This document shows positions 10,530 through 17,834 of a stretch of 64,000 bases of DNA, piece by piece. A model generated the notes under the pieces. The model saw nothing but the letters and a program-made list of their open reading frames with translations, made no database searches and was not told the DNA's origin. The position numbers were made by a program, and so were the translations under genes. This stretch comes from DATBHW01 sp035307385 (lineage in GTDB: Bacteria; Chloroflexota; Ktedonobacteria; Ktedonobacterales; DATBGS01), in assembly GCA_035307385.1 (NCBI GenBank), contig DATGID010000136.1:1-64000 (forward strand), written 5' to 3'. Within the stretch, counting starts at the first letter, position 1. Each line of letters opens with the position of its first letter.

Positions 10530-10802
10530 CTAATTATAAAGCTGGATGGCTTCATCCATCGCTGCCAGTTCGGGCAGGATAGAATCGGTAGGCTGGCAGG
10601 AATAACGCTGCTGGAGAGGATGATAGGTCACGCGAATGGTCGCTACACCCCCAACGTCTGCCCGATAATGGCCGCCCATGCGTACAGTGATGTCATAGGC
10701 CGTGTGATCGATCTGTTCCAGGTGCATGGCCCAGACGCCGACACTGCTCCTGTCCAGGCAATATTCAATAGCGGCATTTTCAAACTCACGGGCGGTGGGC
10801 AT
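10530..10802 (-). CDS. Small protein of unknown function, 90 residues
   Basis: ATG 10802 is preceded by AAGGAGATACATT, a strong ribosome binding site, which selects this start over a much longer reading that crosses the terminator at 10919-10958. The protein (MPTAREFENAAIEYCLDRSS through MDEAIQLYN) is acidic, has no membrane segment or signal peptide, and matches no family I recognise. It lies directly upstream of the GAF kinase in the same direction, with about 93 bp between them. Confidence 0.7.
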   Translation of the reverse strand: MPTAREFENAAIEYCLDRSSVGVWAMHLEQIDHTAYDITVRMGGHYRADVGGVATIRVTYHPLQQRYSCQPTDSILPELAAMDEAIQLYN

Positions 10803-10918
10803 AATGTATCTCCTTCGCGTTGGAACGATGTAGAAGTGTGTGATATGAGATAGATGTGCTGCAAGATGAATGCCGAGGCTTTTCTCAGTCGTTGCTCTGC
10901 CAGCGAAACGAACCCAGA

Positions 10919-10958
10919 AAAAACCAGCGCCAGAAGATTTTTTCTGGCGCTGGTTTTT
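10919..10958. terminator. Bidirectional Rho-independent terminator
   Basis: A perfect 17-bp inverted repeat (10919-10935 with 10942-10958) around GGCGCTGG has a 6-nt loop and ends in a T run on both strands. It lies 35 bp after the pgi stop on the minus strand, so it ends the gnd-zwf-pgi transcript. Confidence 0.9.
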
Positions 10959-10992
10959 GATACTATGGCCTCTTGTGTGCCTGGCGATGCTC

Positions 10993-12642
10993 CTAGCCGC
11001 CCGCTCCGCGCTGCTGCCGATAGCGGCGGATGAGCGTGTTCGTGGAACTGTCGTGATGCAGATCGCTGCCGCTGGAAAGTTCGGGAATGATGCGCTGGGC
11101 CAGCACCTTGCCAAGCTCCACGCCCCACTGATCGAACGAATTGATGTTCCAGATGGTGCCCTGCGTGAAGACTTTGTGCTCGTACAGAGCGACAAGCTTG
11201 CCCAACGTTTCGGGCGTCAGGCGCTCGGCCAGGATGGTATTGGTCGGGCGGTTGCCCTCAAAGGTACGGTGCGCCACCTGGAAATCGGCCACGCCATCGG
11301 CCTTCACTTCCTCGGCGGTCTTGCCAAAGGCCAGCGCCTCAGTCTGGGCAAAGAGGTTCGCCATCAGCAAATCGTGGTGATTGCCTAGCGGATTCAGCGT
11401 CTGCGTGAAGCCGATGAAATCGCAGGGAATCAGCTTGGTCCCCTGGTGGATGAGTTGATAGAAGGCGTGCTGACCGTTGGTGCCAGGCTGGCCCCAGATG
11501 ATCGGGCCAGTCTGATAGTTCACCAGATTGCCTTCCAGGGTCACATGCTTGCCGTCGCTCTCCATATCAAGCTGCTGGAGATAGGCGGGGAATCGCGCCA
11601 GATATTGATCGTAAGGCAAAACGGCAACCGTTTCTGCGCCGAAGAAGTTATTATACCAGAGGCCGATCAGCCCCAGCAGCGCCGGCAGGTTGCGCTCGAA
11701 CGGCGCAGTGCGGAAATGCTCATCCATGGCATGGAAGCCAGCGAGCATTTGCTGAAACTGTTCAGGGCCGATGGCGATCATCAGCGACAGGCCAATCGCC
11801 GAATCATAGGAATAGCGCCCGCCAACCCAATCCCAGAAGATGAACATATTCTGGGGGTCGATGCCAAACTTCTTAACCTCTTCGGTGTTGGTGGAAACGG
11901 CCACGAAATGTTTCGCCACGGCTGTTTCGTCGCCCAGGCTGCGCAAGGCCCATTCGCGGGCGGTGCGCGCGTTGGTCATGGTTTCCAGCGTGGTAAACGT
12001 CTTGGAGGAGATGATAAAGAGTGTTTCCTCCGGGTTCAGGTCGTGGGTGGCCTCCGCAAAGTCATTGCCGTCCACGTTGGAAACGAAGCGGAAGGTCATG
12101 GAGCGGTCGCTGTAAAACTTCAACGCTTCATAAGCCATGGCCGGGCCGAGGTCGGAGCCGCCGATGCCAATGTTGATGACATTGCGAATGCGCTTGCCAG
12201 TGTGGCCCAGCCACGCGCCGCTGCGCACGCGGTTGGAAAACTCGGCCATCTTGTCCAGCACCGCCTGCACCTGGGGCACGACGTTCTCGCCATCAACGAT
12301 GATCGACTCGCCCCTTGGGGCGCGCAGCGCCACATGCAAGACGGCGCGCTGCTCGGTGACGTTGATCTTGTCGCCCTGGAACATTGCGTCGATACGCCCG
12401 CGCAGGTCGCTTTCTTCGGCAAGCTGCAACAGCAGGCGCAAGGTTTCAGCGGTGATGCGATTCTTCGAGTAATCGTAATACAAGCCAACGGCCTCCGCAG
12501 CGAAGCGCTCGCCGCGCTGGGGGTCCTGGGCAAAGAGCGTGCGCAGATGCACATCGCGTATCTGCTGGTAATGCGCCTCCAGCGCCTTCCAGGCCGGGCG
12601 CTGGGTGAGCGGTTGGGTTACTGGTGTCAGGCCAGTCGCCAT
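10993..12642 (-). CDS. pgi: Glucose-6-phosphate isomerase
   Basis: This 549-residue enzyme interconverts glucose-6-phosphate and fructose-6-phosphate. Conserved segments are NIGIGGSDLGPAM (sugar-phosphate binding), ISSKTFTTLETMTNA, the catalytic-Glu region DWVGGRYSYDSAIGL, and the C-terminal NSFDQWGVELGK that holds the active-site Lys. The length is that of the long bacterial/eukaryotic Pgi type. It is the third gene of the gnd-zwf-pgi run. The zwf stop lies 83 bp upstream, and a strong terminator follows. Confidence 0.96.
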   Translation of the reverse strand: MATGLTPVTQPLTQRPAWKALEAHYQQIRDVHLRTLFAQDPQRGERFAAEAVGLYYDYSKNRITAETLRLLLQLAEESDLRGRIDAMFQGDKINVTEQRAVLHVALRAPRGESIIVDGENVVPQVQAVLDKMAEFSNRVRSGAWLGHTGKRIRNVINIGIGGSDLGPAMAYEALKFYSDRSMTFRFVSNVDGNDFAEATHDLNPEETLFIISSKTFTTLETMTNARTAREWALRSLGDETAVAKHFVAVSTNTEEVKKFGIDPQNMFIFWDWVGGRYSYDSAIGLSLMIAIGPEQFQQMLAGFHAMDEHFRTAPFERNLPALLGLIGLWYNNFFGAETVAVLPYDQYLARFPAYLQQLDMESDGKHVTLEGNLVNYQTGPIIWGQPGTNGQHAFYQLIHQGTKLIPCDFIGFTQTLNPLGNHHDLLMANLFAQTEALAFGKTAEEVKADGVADFQVAHRTFEGNRPTNTILAERLTPETLGKLVALYEHKVFTQGTIWNINSFDQWGVELGKVLAQRIIPELSSGSDLHHDSSTNTLIRRYRQQRGAGG

Positions 12643-12725
12643 AGCAGGTCTTGCCTCCCTATATCAAACGATCTTAGCCGAATATGAACCCTGCGCTTTC
12701 AAGGTCGCATCTGGCGCGAGGGTTG

Positions 12726-14105
12726 TCAAGCGTCCGGGGCCGGATTGTGCCAGCCGCCCACATTCGCAACCAATGTGTCGGCCTCCGCTGGCCCCCAGGT
12801 ATTGGACTCGTAGAGATGAACCGGCGTTACATTGTCCAGAATGGGGTCCACAATGCGCCATGCCTCCTCAACCGCGTCCTCGCGGGCAAAGAGCGAGGAA
12901 TCGCCGCGCATCGCGTCGCCGAGCAGGCGCTCATAGGGCTTGATCTCATCGTGCGGCTGCTCGCGCGCCACCAGTTCAACCGATTCGCCAACCAACTCTT
13001 CGCCAGGTTTCTTCGCCCTTGCCCCAAGCGAAAGCACGATGTTGGGGCTGAGGCGAAAGCGCACATAGTTGGACTGCACCGGCTCGATCTCGTTGAAGAC
13101 GACCTGCGGCGGCGCTTTTAGTTCAGCGAAGACTTCGGTGGACGTGACGGGCAGCGCTTTGCCAGCCCGAATATAGAACGGCACACCCGCCCAGCGCCAG
13201 CTATCGATGGAGAGACACAGCGCCGCGAAGGTCTCTACCGTTGAATCCGGAGCAACGCCTTCTTCCTGGCGATAGCCGCGAAACTGGCCGCGTACCACAT
13301 GTGCCGGGTCAAGCGGGCGAATCGCTTTGAACACGCGCGACTTTTCGTCGCGCATCGCCTCGTGGTCCTGGCGCGACGGCGCTTCCATCGCCAGCAGCGC
13401 CGCCACCTGAAGCAGATGGTTCTGAATGACATCACGAATCGCGCCCGTCTGCTCATAGAAGGAGCCACGCCCCTGCACGCCAAAGTTTTCGGCCATCGTG
13501 ATCTGCACGCTTTCAACATAGGTGCGGTTCCAGATGGGTTCCAGGAACGCATTGGCGAAGCGGAAATACATCAAGTTCTGCACCGATTCTTTGCCAAGGT
13601 AATGATCGATGCGAAAGATGCTCTCTTCGGGGAAGAACTTGTGCAGCGTGGCGTTCAGTTCCTGGGCCGAGGGCAAATCGTGCCCGAACGGTTTTTCGAT
13701 GACGACACGCGCGCCCTCGGCGCAGCCCGACTGCGCCAGATTCGACGTGACGACCTCGAACATGGAAGGCGGAATCGCCAGGTAATGGAGCGGATGTTTT
13801 GCCTGGCCCAGCGCCTGACGCAGCCGCTGGAAGGTATCCAGGTCGTTGTCGTCGCCTCGGGCATATTGTAAGAGCGTCGAAAGTTTGGCAAATGCCGCTT
13901 CATCGACGCTGCCATGTTTTTCTATGCTCTCGCGGGCATGCGTCCGAAACTGCTCGATGCTCCAATCGCGCCGGGCCACGCCAATGACTGGCATATCCAG
14001 ATGCCCGTGCCGCACCAGGGACTGGAGCGCCGGATAGATTTGTTTTTCGGCCAGATCGCCGGTTGCGCCGAAAAAGACCAGCGCATCTGAAACGGGTGCT
14101 GCCAT
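12726..14105 (-). CDS. zwf: Glucose-6-phosphate 1-dehydrogenase
   Basis: This 459-residue enzyme commits glucose-6-phosphate to the oxidative pentose phosphate pathway. It has the N-terminal dinucleotide fold (ALVFFGATGDLAEKQIYPAL), the substrate motif RIDHYLGKE, and the following MYFRFANAFLEPIWNRTYV and GAIRDVIQNHLLQVAALLAM segments. The length is slightly under the usual 480-500. It sits between gnd (21 bp upstream) and pgi, so the three enzymes are probably made together for NADPH supply. Confidence 0.96.
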   Translation of the reverse strand: MAAPVSDALVFFGATGDLAEKQIYPALQSLVRHGHLDMPVIGVARRDWSIEQFRTHARESIEKHGSVDEAAFAKLSTLLQYARGDDNDLDTFQRLRQALGQAKHPLHYLAIPPSMFEVVTSNLAQSGCAEGARVVIEKPFGHDLPSAQELNATLHKFFPEESIFRIDHYLGKESVQNLMYFRFANAFLEPIWNRTYVESVQITMAENFGVQGRGSFYEQTGAIRDVIQNHLLQVAALLAMEAPSRQDHEAMRDEKSRVFKAIRPLDPAHVVRGQFRGYRQEEGVAPDSTVETFAALCLSIDSWRWAGVPFYIRAGKALPVTSTEVFAELKAPPQVVFNEIEPVQSNYVRFRLSPNIVLSLGARAKKPGEELVGESVELVAREQPHDEIKPYERLLGDAMRGDSSLFAREDAVEEAWRIVDPILDNVTPVHLYESNTWGPAEADTLVANVGGWHNPAPDA

Positions 14106-14126
14106 GATGCAAACCTCTTTCTCTGC

Positions 14127-15146
14127 CTAAATCCCTGCGCCTTTTTCCAGATGGCCGCCAAACTCAAAGCGCATGGCCGAGAGCAGTTTATCAGCAAAGT
14201 CGGCCTCGTTGCGCGAGGTGAACCGCTCAAAGAGCGCCGAACTGAGCACTGGCGTGGGCACGCCTTCGTCAATGGCGGCGGCAATCGTCCAGCGCCCTTC
14301 GCCAGAATCGGAGACGCGGCCAGAAAAAGTCGCCAGGTCAGGACTATTCCAGAGCGCGTGCGCCGTCAGGTCCAGCAGCCAGGAACCGATGACGCTGCCC
14401 CGCCGCCAGAGTTCGGCAACATCGGCCAGGTTCAGCTTGTATTGATAGTATTGGGGGTCAAGCAGTGGCGCGGTTTCGGCGTCAATGTCCTGCTGGCGTG
14501 TGCCAATGTCGGCCTGATGCAGCACGTTCAGCCCCTCCGCGTAAGCGGCCATCAGCCCATACTCGATGCCATTATGCACCATCTTCACGAAATGCCCCGC
14601 GCCGTTGGGACCGCAGTGCAGATAGCCTTGCTCGGCAGTGCTGGCCTGGTGTTCGCGCCCTGGCGTGCGCGGCGCGGCAGCCACGCCAGGAGCCAGCGCG
14701 GCAAAGATAGGGTCCAGATGCTGGACGGGATCGGCTTCGCCACCAATCATCAGACAATAGCCGCGCTCCAGTCCCCAGACGCCCCCACTCGTTCCCACAT
14801 CGATATAGTGCAAGCCCTTCGGCTTCAAGGCAGCGGCGCGGCGCATATCGTCATGATAGAAGGAATTGCCGCCATCGATGATGATATCCCCAGCGTGCAG
14901 CAGCGGAGCGAGCGCGTCTAGTTCGCGATCAACAATGCCCGCTGGAACCATCAACCACACGGCACGCGGCGCGCTCAGCTTTGCCACCATGTCTTCGAGC
15001 GATGCCACCCCAACGGCCCCGTCCTGCACCAATGCTTGCACGCTTTTGGGGTCCACATCATAAACAACGCTCTCGTGGCCCGCGCGCAGCAGACGCCGCA
15101 CCATGTTTGCGCCCATACGCCCCAAGCCAATCATACCAAGCTGCAT
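14127..15146 (-). CDS. gnd: 6-phosphogluconate dehydrogenase, decarboxylating (short bacterial type)
   Basis: This 339-residue enzyme has an N-terminal Rossmann fold (MQLGMIGLGRMGANMVRRLL), the cofactor/substrate segment IIDGGNSFYHDDMRRA, the active-site stretch VGTSGGVWGLERGYCLMIGG and the catalytic Lys region GAGHFVKMVHNGIEYGLM. The roughly 300-340 residue length marks the GndA/YqeC type rather than the 470-residue enzyme. It is the first gene of the gnd-zwf-pgi operon. The 6-phosphogluconolactonase step has no gene in this window. Confidence 0.93.
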   Translation of the reverse strand: MQLGMIGLGRMGANMVRRLLRAGHESVVYDVDPKSVQALVQDGAVGVASLEDMVAKLSAPRAVWLMVPAGIVDRELDALAPLLHAGDIIIDGGNSFYHDDMRRAAALKPKGLHYIDVGTSGGVWGLERGYCLMIGGEADPVQHLDPIFAALAPGVAAAPRTPGREHQASTAEQGYLHCGPNGAGHFVKMVHNGIEYGLMAAYAEGLNVLHQADIGTRQQDIDAETAPLLDPQYYQYKLNLADVAELWRRGSVIGSWLLDLTAHALWNSPDLATFSGRVSDSGEGRWTIAAAIDEGVPTPVLSSALFERFTSRNEADFADKLLSAMRFEFGGHLEKGAGI

Positions 15147-15267
15147 AGATGTTCTTCTCCAATCTGACTCAGCCAGATCAAGCTATCAGAGGCAACCTGT
15201 GAGATGGAGTACCGCAATCCGCAGGCCAGGAGACGCAAGCCGGATACACGCGCTGGGCAATCAGGCG

Positions 15268-15720
15268 TTACGATGGCCTGCGCCCAACGAAGTGGATGCC
15301 CACCAACGTCAGGATCAGTTCACCGTCTTGATTGAATGCTTCACATTTGGAGCGAACGACCCCCATCGTTGGCCTACTTTTTGATGGCGTAGCTTCCAGG
15401 ACGATGAAGCGGGCATGCATGGTATCGCCTGGGCGCAGGGGTCGCAGCCAGCGAACTTCATCCACACCAGGGGAACCCATGCTGATCGTGTGGCTGAGGA
15501 ATCCATCAACCAGCAGACGCATCAAGAGGGAGACGGTGTGCCAGCCGCTCGCCACCAACTGACCGAACAGAGAGTCCTTAGCTTGTTCGGCATCCAGGTG
15601 AAAGGGCTGGGGATCGAATTGGCGGGCAAACGCGATGATTTCTTCAGCGGTTATCTGCGCTGTTTCGCCAAGCTCATAGGTATCGCCAACATGAAAATCC
15701 TCGAAATAGCGTGTGCTCAT
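15268..15720 (-). CDS. MaoC-like dehydratase
   Basis: This 150-residue hotdog-fold protein begins MSTRYFEDFHVGDTYELGET, with the hydratase motif region IIAFARQFDPQPFHLDAEQA near residue 30 (Asp and His are the expected catalytic pair) and GWHTVSLLMRLLVDGFL after it. MaoC enzymes hydrate enoyl-CoA or related thioesters. The start ATG 15720 is supported by GAGGAAACC upstream. It lies 121 bp upstream of gnd in the same direction, but the link is probably positional only. Confidence 0.88.
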   Translation of the reverse strand: MSTRYFEDFHVGDTYELGETAQITAEEIIAFARQFDPQPFHLDAEQAKDSLFGQLVASGWHTVSLLMRLLVDGFLSHTISMGSPGVDEVRWLRPLRPGDTMHARFIVLEATPSKSRPTMGVVRSKCEAFNQDGELILTLVGIHFVGRRPS

Positions 15721-15879
15721 GGCTGGTTTCCTCAATTTCTTATGAGATGCGGGCTGGCGCTGCGAGCAGCCCACCTAGACCATATTTTATATCAATGAAT
15801 CTGCCAAAGATACTACACATGAGGTGACAAAAACCAGTATAATAATGTCGTCGTTTGTAACAAGGAGGGGAGACTATTG

Positions 15880-15894
15880 ATGCTAGAGGTCTGA
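15880..15894 (+). other. Possible 4-codon leader minigene
   Basis: ATG-CTA-GAG-GTC-TGA follows an unusually strong Shine-Dalgarno (AAGGAGGGG, 9 nt before ATG) and lies 63 bp upstream of the receiver-like gene, downstream of TATAAT at 15838-15843. It might engage ribosomes on the leader and set expression of the next gene. It could also be a chance codon run in a purine-rich leader. Confidence 0.3.
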
Positions 15895-15957
15895 GGCGCG
15901 CAGGAGCGCACAAAACGTGTGTCGTTGTGGCGTTTCAAGTGAGGAGGGTATGCGCCG

Positions 15958-16812
15958 ATGCTTGAAAAGAATGGAATCGATGATCCCCTTGACCTGCCGC
16001 CTTCCGATTCAGCACATAGCTGGGGAGGTTCCTGGAAAGAAAAACGGGTAGCTGTTTATCCGTCTGCCTCTCCGACGCCCTGCCTGCTTCTGATCGAAGC
16101 AGATGCAGGATGGCAAACCTTTCTCAAGCTAGTTTTGAGGGAGGAAGGCTACGCGCTTGAGATAGCAGCATCGCTGGAACACGCCCTGGCGCATGCCGAT
16201 AGGCAGGTATTCGACCTCATCCTGCTTCACCTCAATGCCGACAACCCGCGCCAGCTTCTCCAAATCATCACTGCTTTTCAAGAGCGCGTTCAGTCAACGA
16301 AGCTGGGCGTGATTACGCATGTAGAAATCTCCTCTGAGGTGGCTGAGGAGCAAGGCCTCGCTTTCATCATGTCCACACCCGTTGACCTGGAGCCGCTGCT
16401 GGCCGAGATTGCCATCTGCCTTCAGAGGCCCGTTCTCCCCGCGCAGGCGCGCCACGCCCAGGTGGTCAGGCAATTTCTGGAAGGGCTGCCCCTGAAAGAG
16501 CACCAAAAGGTGTTCGGCCTCTGCACAGATGATCTGGTGTGCTATTCGCTGCCCTCTTCCCCTGTTCCTCTGGCAAGAACCATCCGTGGTAAAGACGCGC
16601 TGGAACTGTGCGTACAAGCCCTGCGGAGCCGCTATCGCGCGCTGCGCGTAGAAGTGCAGCACATCTACAGCCGACCAAAGGGGCTGGTGGCGCAGTATAT
16701 CCTGTGGTGGGTCGAATCTGAGGGCATATGGGAAATGAAAAGCGGCGCTTCCCTGCTTCAATTCAGCGGCGAACGTCTGCGGCAGATTGGCTTACAGGCA
16801 GAGAGAAACTGA
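15958..16812 (+). CDS. Degenerate receiver domain fused to an NTF2/SnoaL-like domain
   Basis: This 284-residue protein has a response-regulator-like fold at residues ~40-155 (CLLLIEADAGWQTFLKLVLR, VFDLILLHLNADNP), but the phosphoacceptor Asp is His91 and the conserved Lys-Pro is Thr-Pro (MSTPVDLEP). It should therefore not be phosphorylated in the usual way. The C-terminal ~120 residues (HQKVFGLCTDDLVCYSLPSS, IRGKDALELCVQALR, YILWWVES) look like an NTF2/SnoaL alpha+beta barrel. ATG 15958 follows GGAGGG with good spacing. No partner kinase is adjacent, and the function is unknown. Confidence 0.65.
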   Translation: MLEKNGIDDPLDLPPSDSAHSWGGSWKEKRVAVYPSASPTPCLLLIEADAGWQTFLKLVLREEGYALEIAASLEHALAHADRQVFDLILLHLNADNPRQLLQIITAFQERVQSTKLGVITHVEISSEVAEEQGLAFIMSTPVDLEPLLAEIAICLQRPVLPAQARHAQVVRQFLEGLPLKEHQKVFGLCTDDLVCYSLPSSPVPLARTIRGKDALELCVQALRSRYRALRVEVQHIYSRPKGLVAQYILWWVESEGIWEMKSGASLLQFSGERLRQIGLQAERN

Positions 16813-17008
16813 CCAGCGCGCCGCAGCCTCTTCTTTGATTGCTTCATGCTCCTTCCCCGAAGGCTTCCATCTTCATGACCCAGCGGTTGGCATTTTGCGT
16901 GCGTTACCTGTTTGGAGGGAAACAACAAGCGGCACGCTGCTGGAAAGGGCGTTCTCAGGCACCCGATGCAGCAGGAAAGCGCGCAGGAGTAAAGGAGGAA
17001 TTTGGAGC

Positions 17009-17281
17009 ATGAATTTGTTGGTAGACCTGATCGTCTGGTTGATAATCGGTGGCATAGCTGGCTGGTTGGCCGGTGTGGTCGTGCGTGGCGCTGGTTTCGG
17101 CGTGCTGGGTGATATTGTCGTCGGCATCATCGGCGGCATCATCGGCGGCTTTCTGTTGGGCGCGCTCTTTGGTGTCGGCGGTGGGATCATCTGGTCCTTC
17201 ATTGCCTCCTTTGTGGGAGCCGTGATCTTGATTCTCATCGTGCGGCTCATCACGCGAGGCAGAACCACTTCGACGATCTAA
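17009..17281 (+). CDS. GlsB/YeaQ/YmgE-family small membrane protein
   Basis: This 90-residue, very hydrophobic protein has three predicted helices and glycine-rich repeats (IIGGIAGWLAGVVVRGAGFG, VVGIIGGIIGGFLLGALFG), typical of the transglycosylase-associated/stress membrane protein family. The start ATG 17009 has AAAGGAGGA upstream; the longer in-frame reading from 16787 lacks coding character. It lies just before a second small membrane protein and rpoN. In other bacteria such proteins are general-stress induced; the biochemical role is unclear. Confidence 0.85.
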   Translation: MNLLVDLIVWLIIGGIAGWLAGVVVRGAGFGVLGDIVVGIIGGIIGGFLLGALFGVGGGIIWSFIASFVGAVILILIVRLITRGRTTSTI

Positions 17282-17287
17282 CGTTGG

Positions 17288-17315
17288 GTGGGGCGCTGCT
17301 CAAGCAGCGCCCCAC
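17288..17315 (+). terminator. Intercistronic hairpin between two small membrane protein genes
   Basis: GTGGGGCGCTGC and its exact complement (17288-17299, 17304-17315) form a 12-bp GC-rich stem with a TCAA loop, 7 bp after a stop codon. There is no T run, so it may be an attenuator, an RNA-stability element or a Rho-assisted terminator. Confidence 0.55.
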
Positions 17316-17373
17316 CTCTCGGCGCGCAATTTCTCCACATTTATTGTCATCCGTAAAAAGGAGGTTTATAGAC

Positions 17374-17679
17374 GTGTCTATTACCCTCACAGAATTGCTC
17401 ATCTGGTTGATTATTGCAGCAATTGTGGGTTTCATCGGCGAGGCGTTGGCTCATCGCCACGGCCCAGGCGGGCTGCTCGGAGCCATCATTTTAGGTTTTC
17501 TAGCAATTTTCCTGGTCGTTGGTGTCTTTCACTTCTCTATCTCTGGCGAGCCGTTCCTGGACGGTGTGCCGCTAATTAGCTCTATCCTGGTTGCTGTTCT
17601 TCTGGTGCTCATCTGGAGCTTTCTGGCCTATCGCCGGGTAGCTCCCTATTACCGGCGGCGGCGGCGGCGCTATCTCTAA
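17374..17679 (+). CDS. Small integral membrane protein
   Basis: This 101-residue protein starts at GTG 17374, chosen because AAAAAGGAGG lies upstream. It has three hydrophobic segments (LLIWLIIAAIVGFIGEALAH, LLGAIILGFLAIFLVVGVF, ISSILVAVLLVLIWSFLAY) and a strongly basic tail (YYRRRRRRYL) that should stay in the cytoplasm. The first segment resembles the YeaQ/GlsB family of the gene before it, so the pair may be diverged paralogues. The function is unknown. Confidence 0.75.
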   Translation: MSITLTELLIWLIIAAIVGFIGEALAHRHGPGGLLGAIILGFLAIFLVVGVFHFSISGEPFLDGVPLISSILVAVLLVLIWSFLAYRRVAPYYRRRRRRYL

Positions 17680-17761
17680 GCGAGAGATGATGACCATTTG
17701 TGTATCGTGCTTTTTCGCGTAGAAGGAGATTTTTCTGCCACCCGCTGCTGATACCGCAAAA

Positions 17762-17778
17762 TTGGCACGGGATTTGCT
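17762..17778 (+). promoter_or_regulatory. Consensus sigma-54 (-24/-12) promoter of rpoN
   Basis: TTGGCACG (17762-17769), four bases, then TTGCT (17774-17778) match the published sigma-54 consensus YTGGCACG-N4-TTGCW at every specified position. It lies 56 bp before the rpoN ATG and is outside any coding sequence. It implies that RpoN controls its own gene, which needs an enhancer-binding activator that is not encoded in this window. Confidence 0.75.
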
Positions 17779-17834
17779 CAAAGGGGGAAGCAGGGGAAGG
17801 CACAAGCCTAACTCCCCAGAGAGGAGTCTCATGT

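Noticed and set aside
11446..12687. 413-residue plus-strand frame opposite pgi
   Set aside because: It is an antisense shadow of a certain glucose-6-phosphate isomerase gene.
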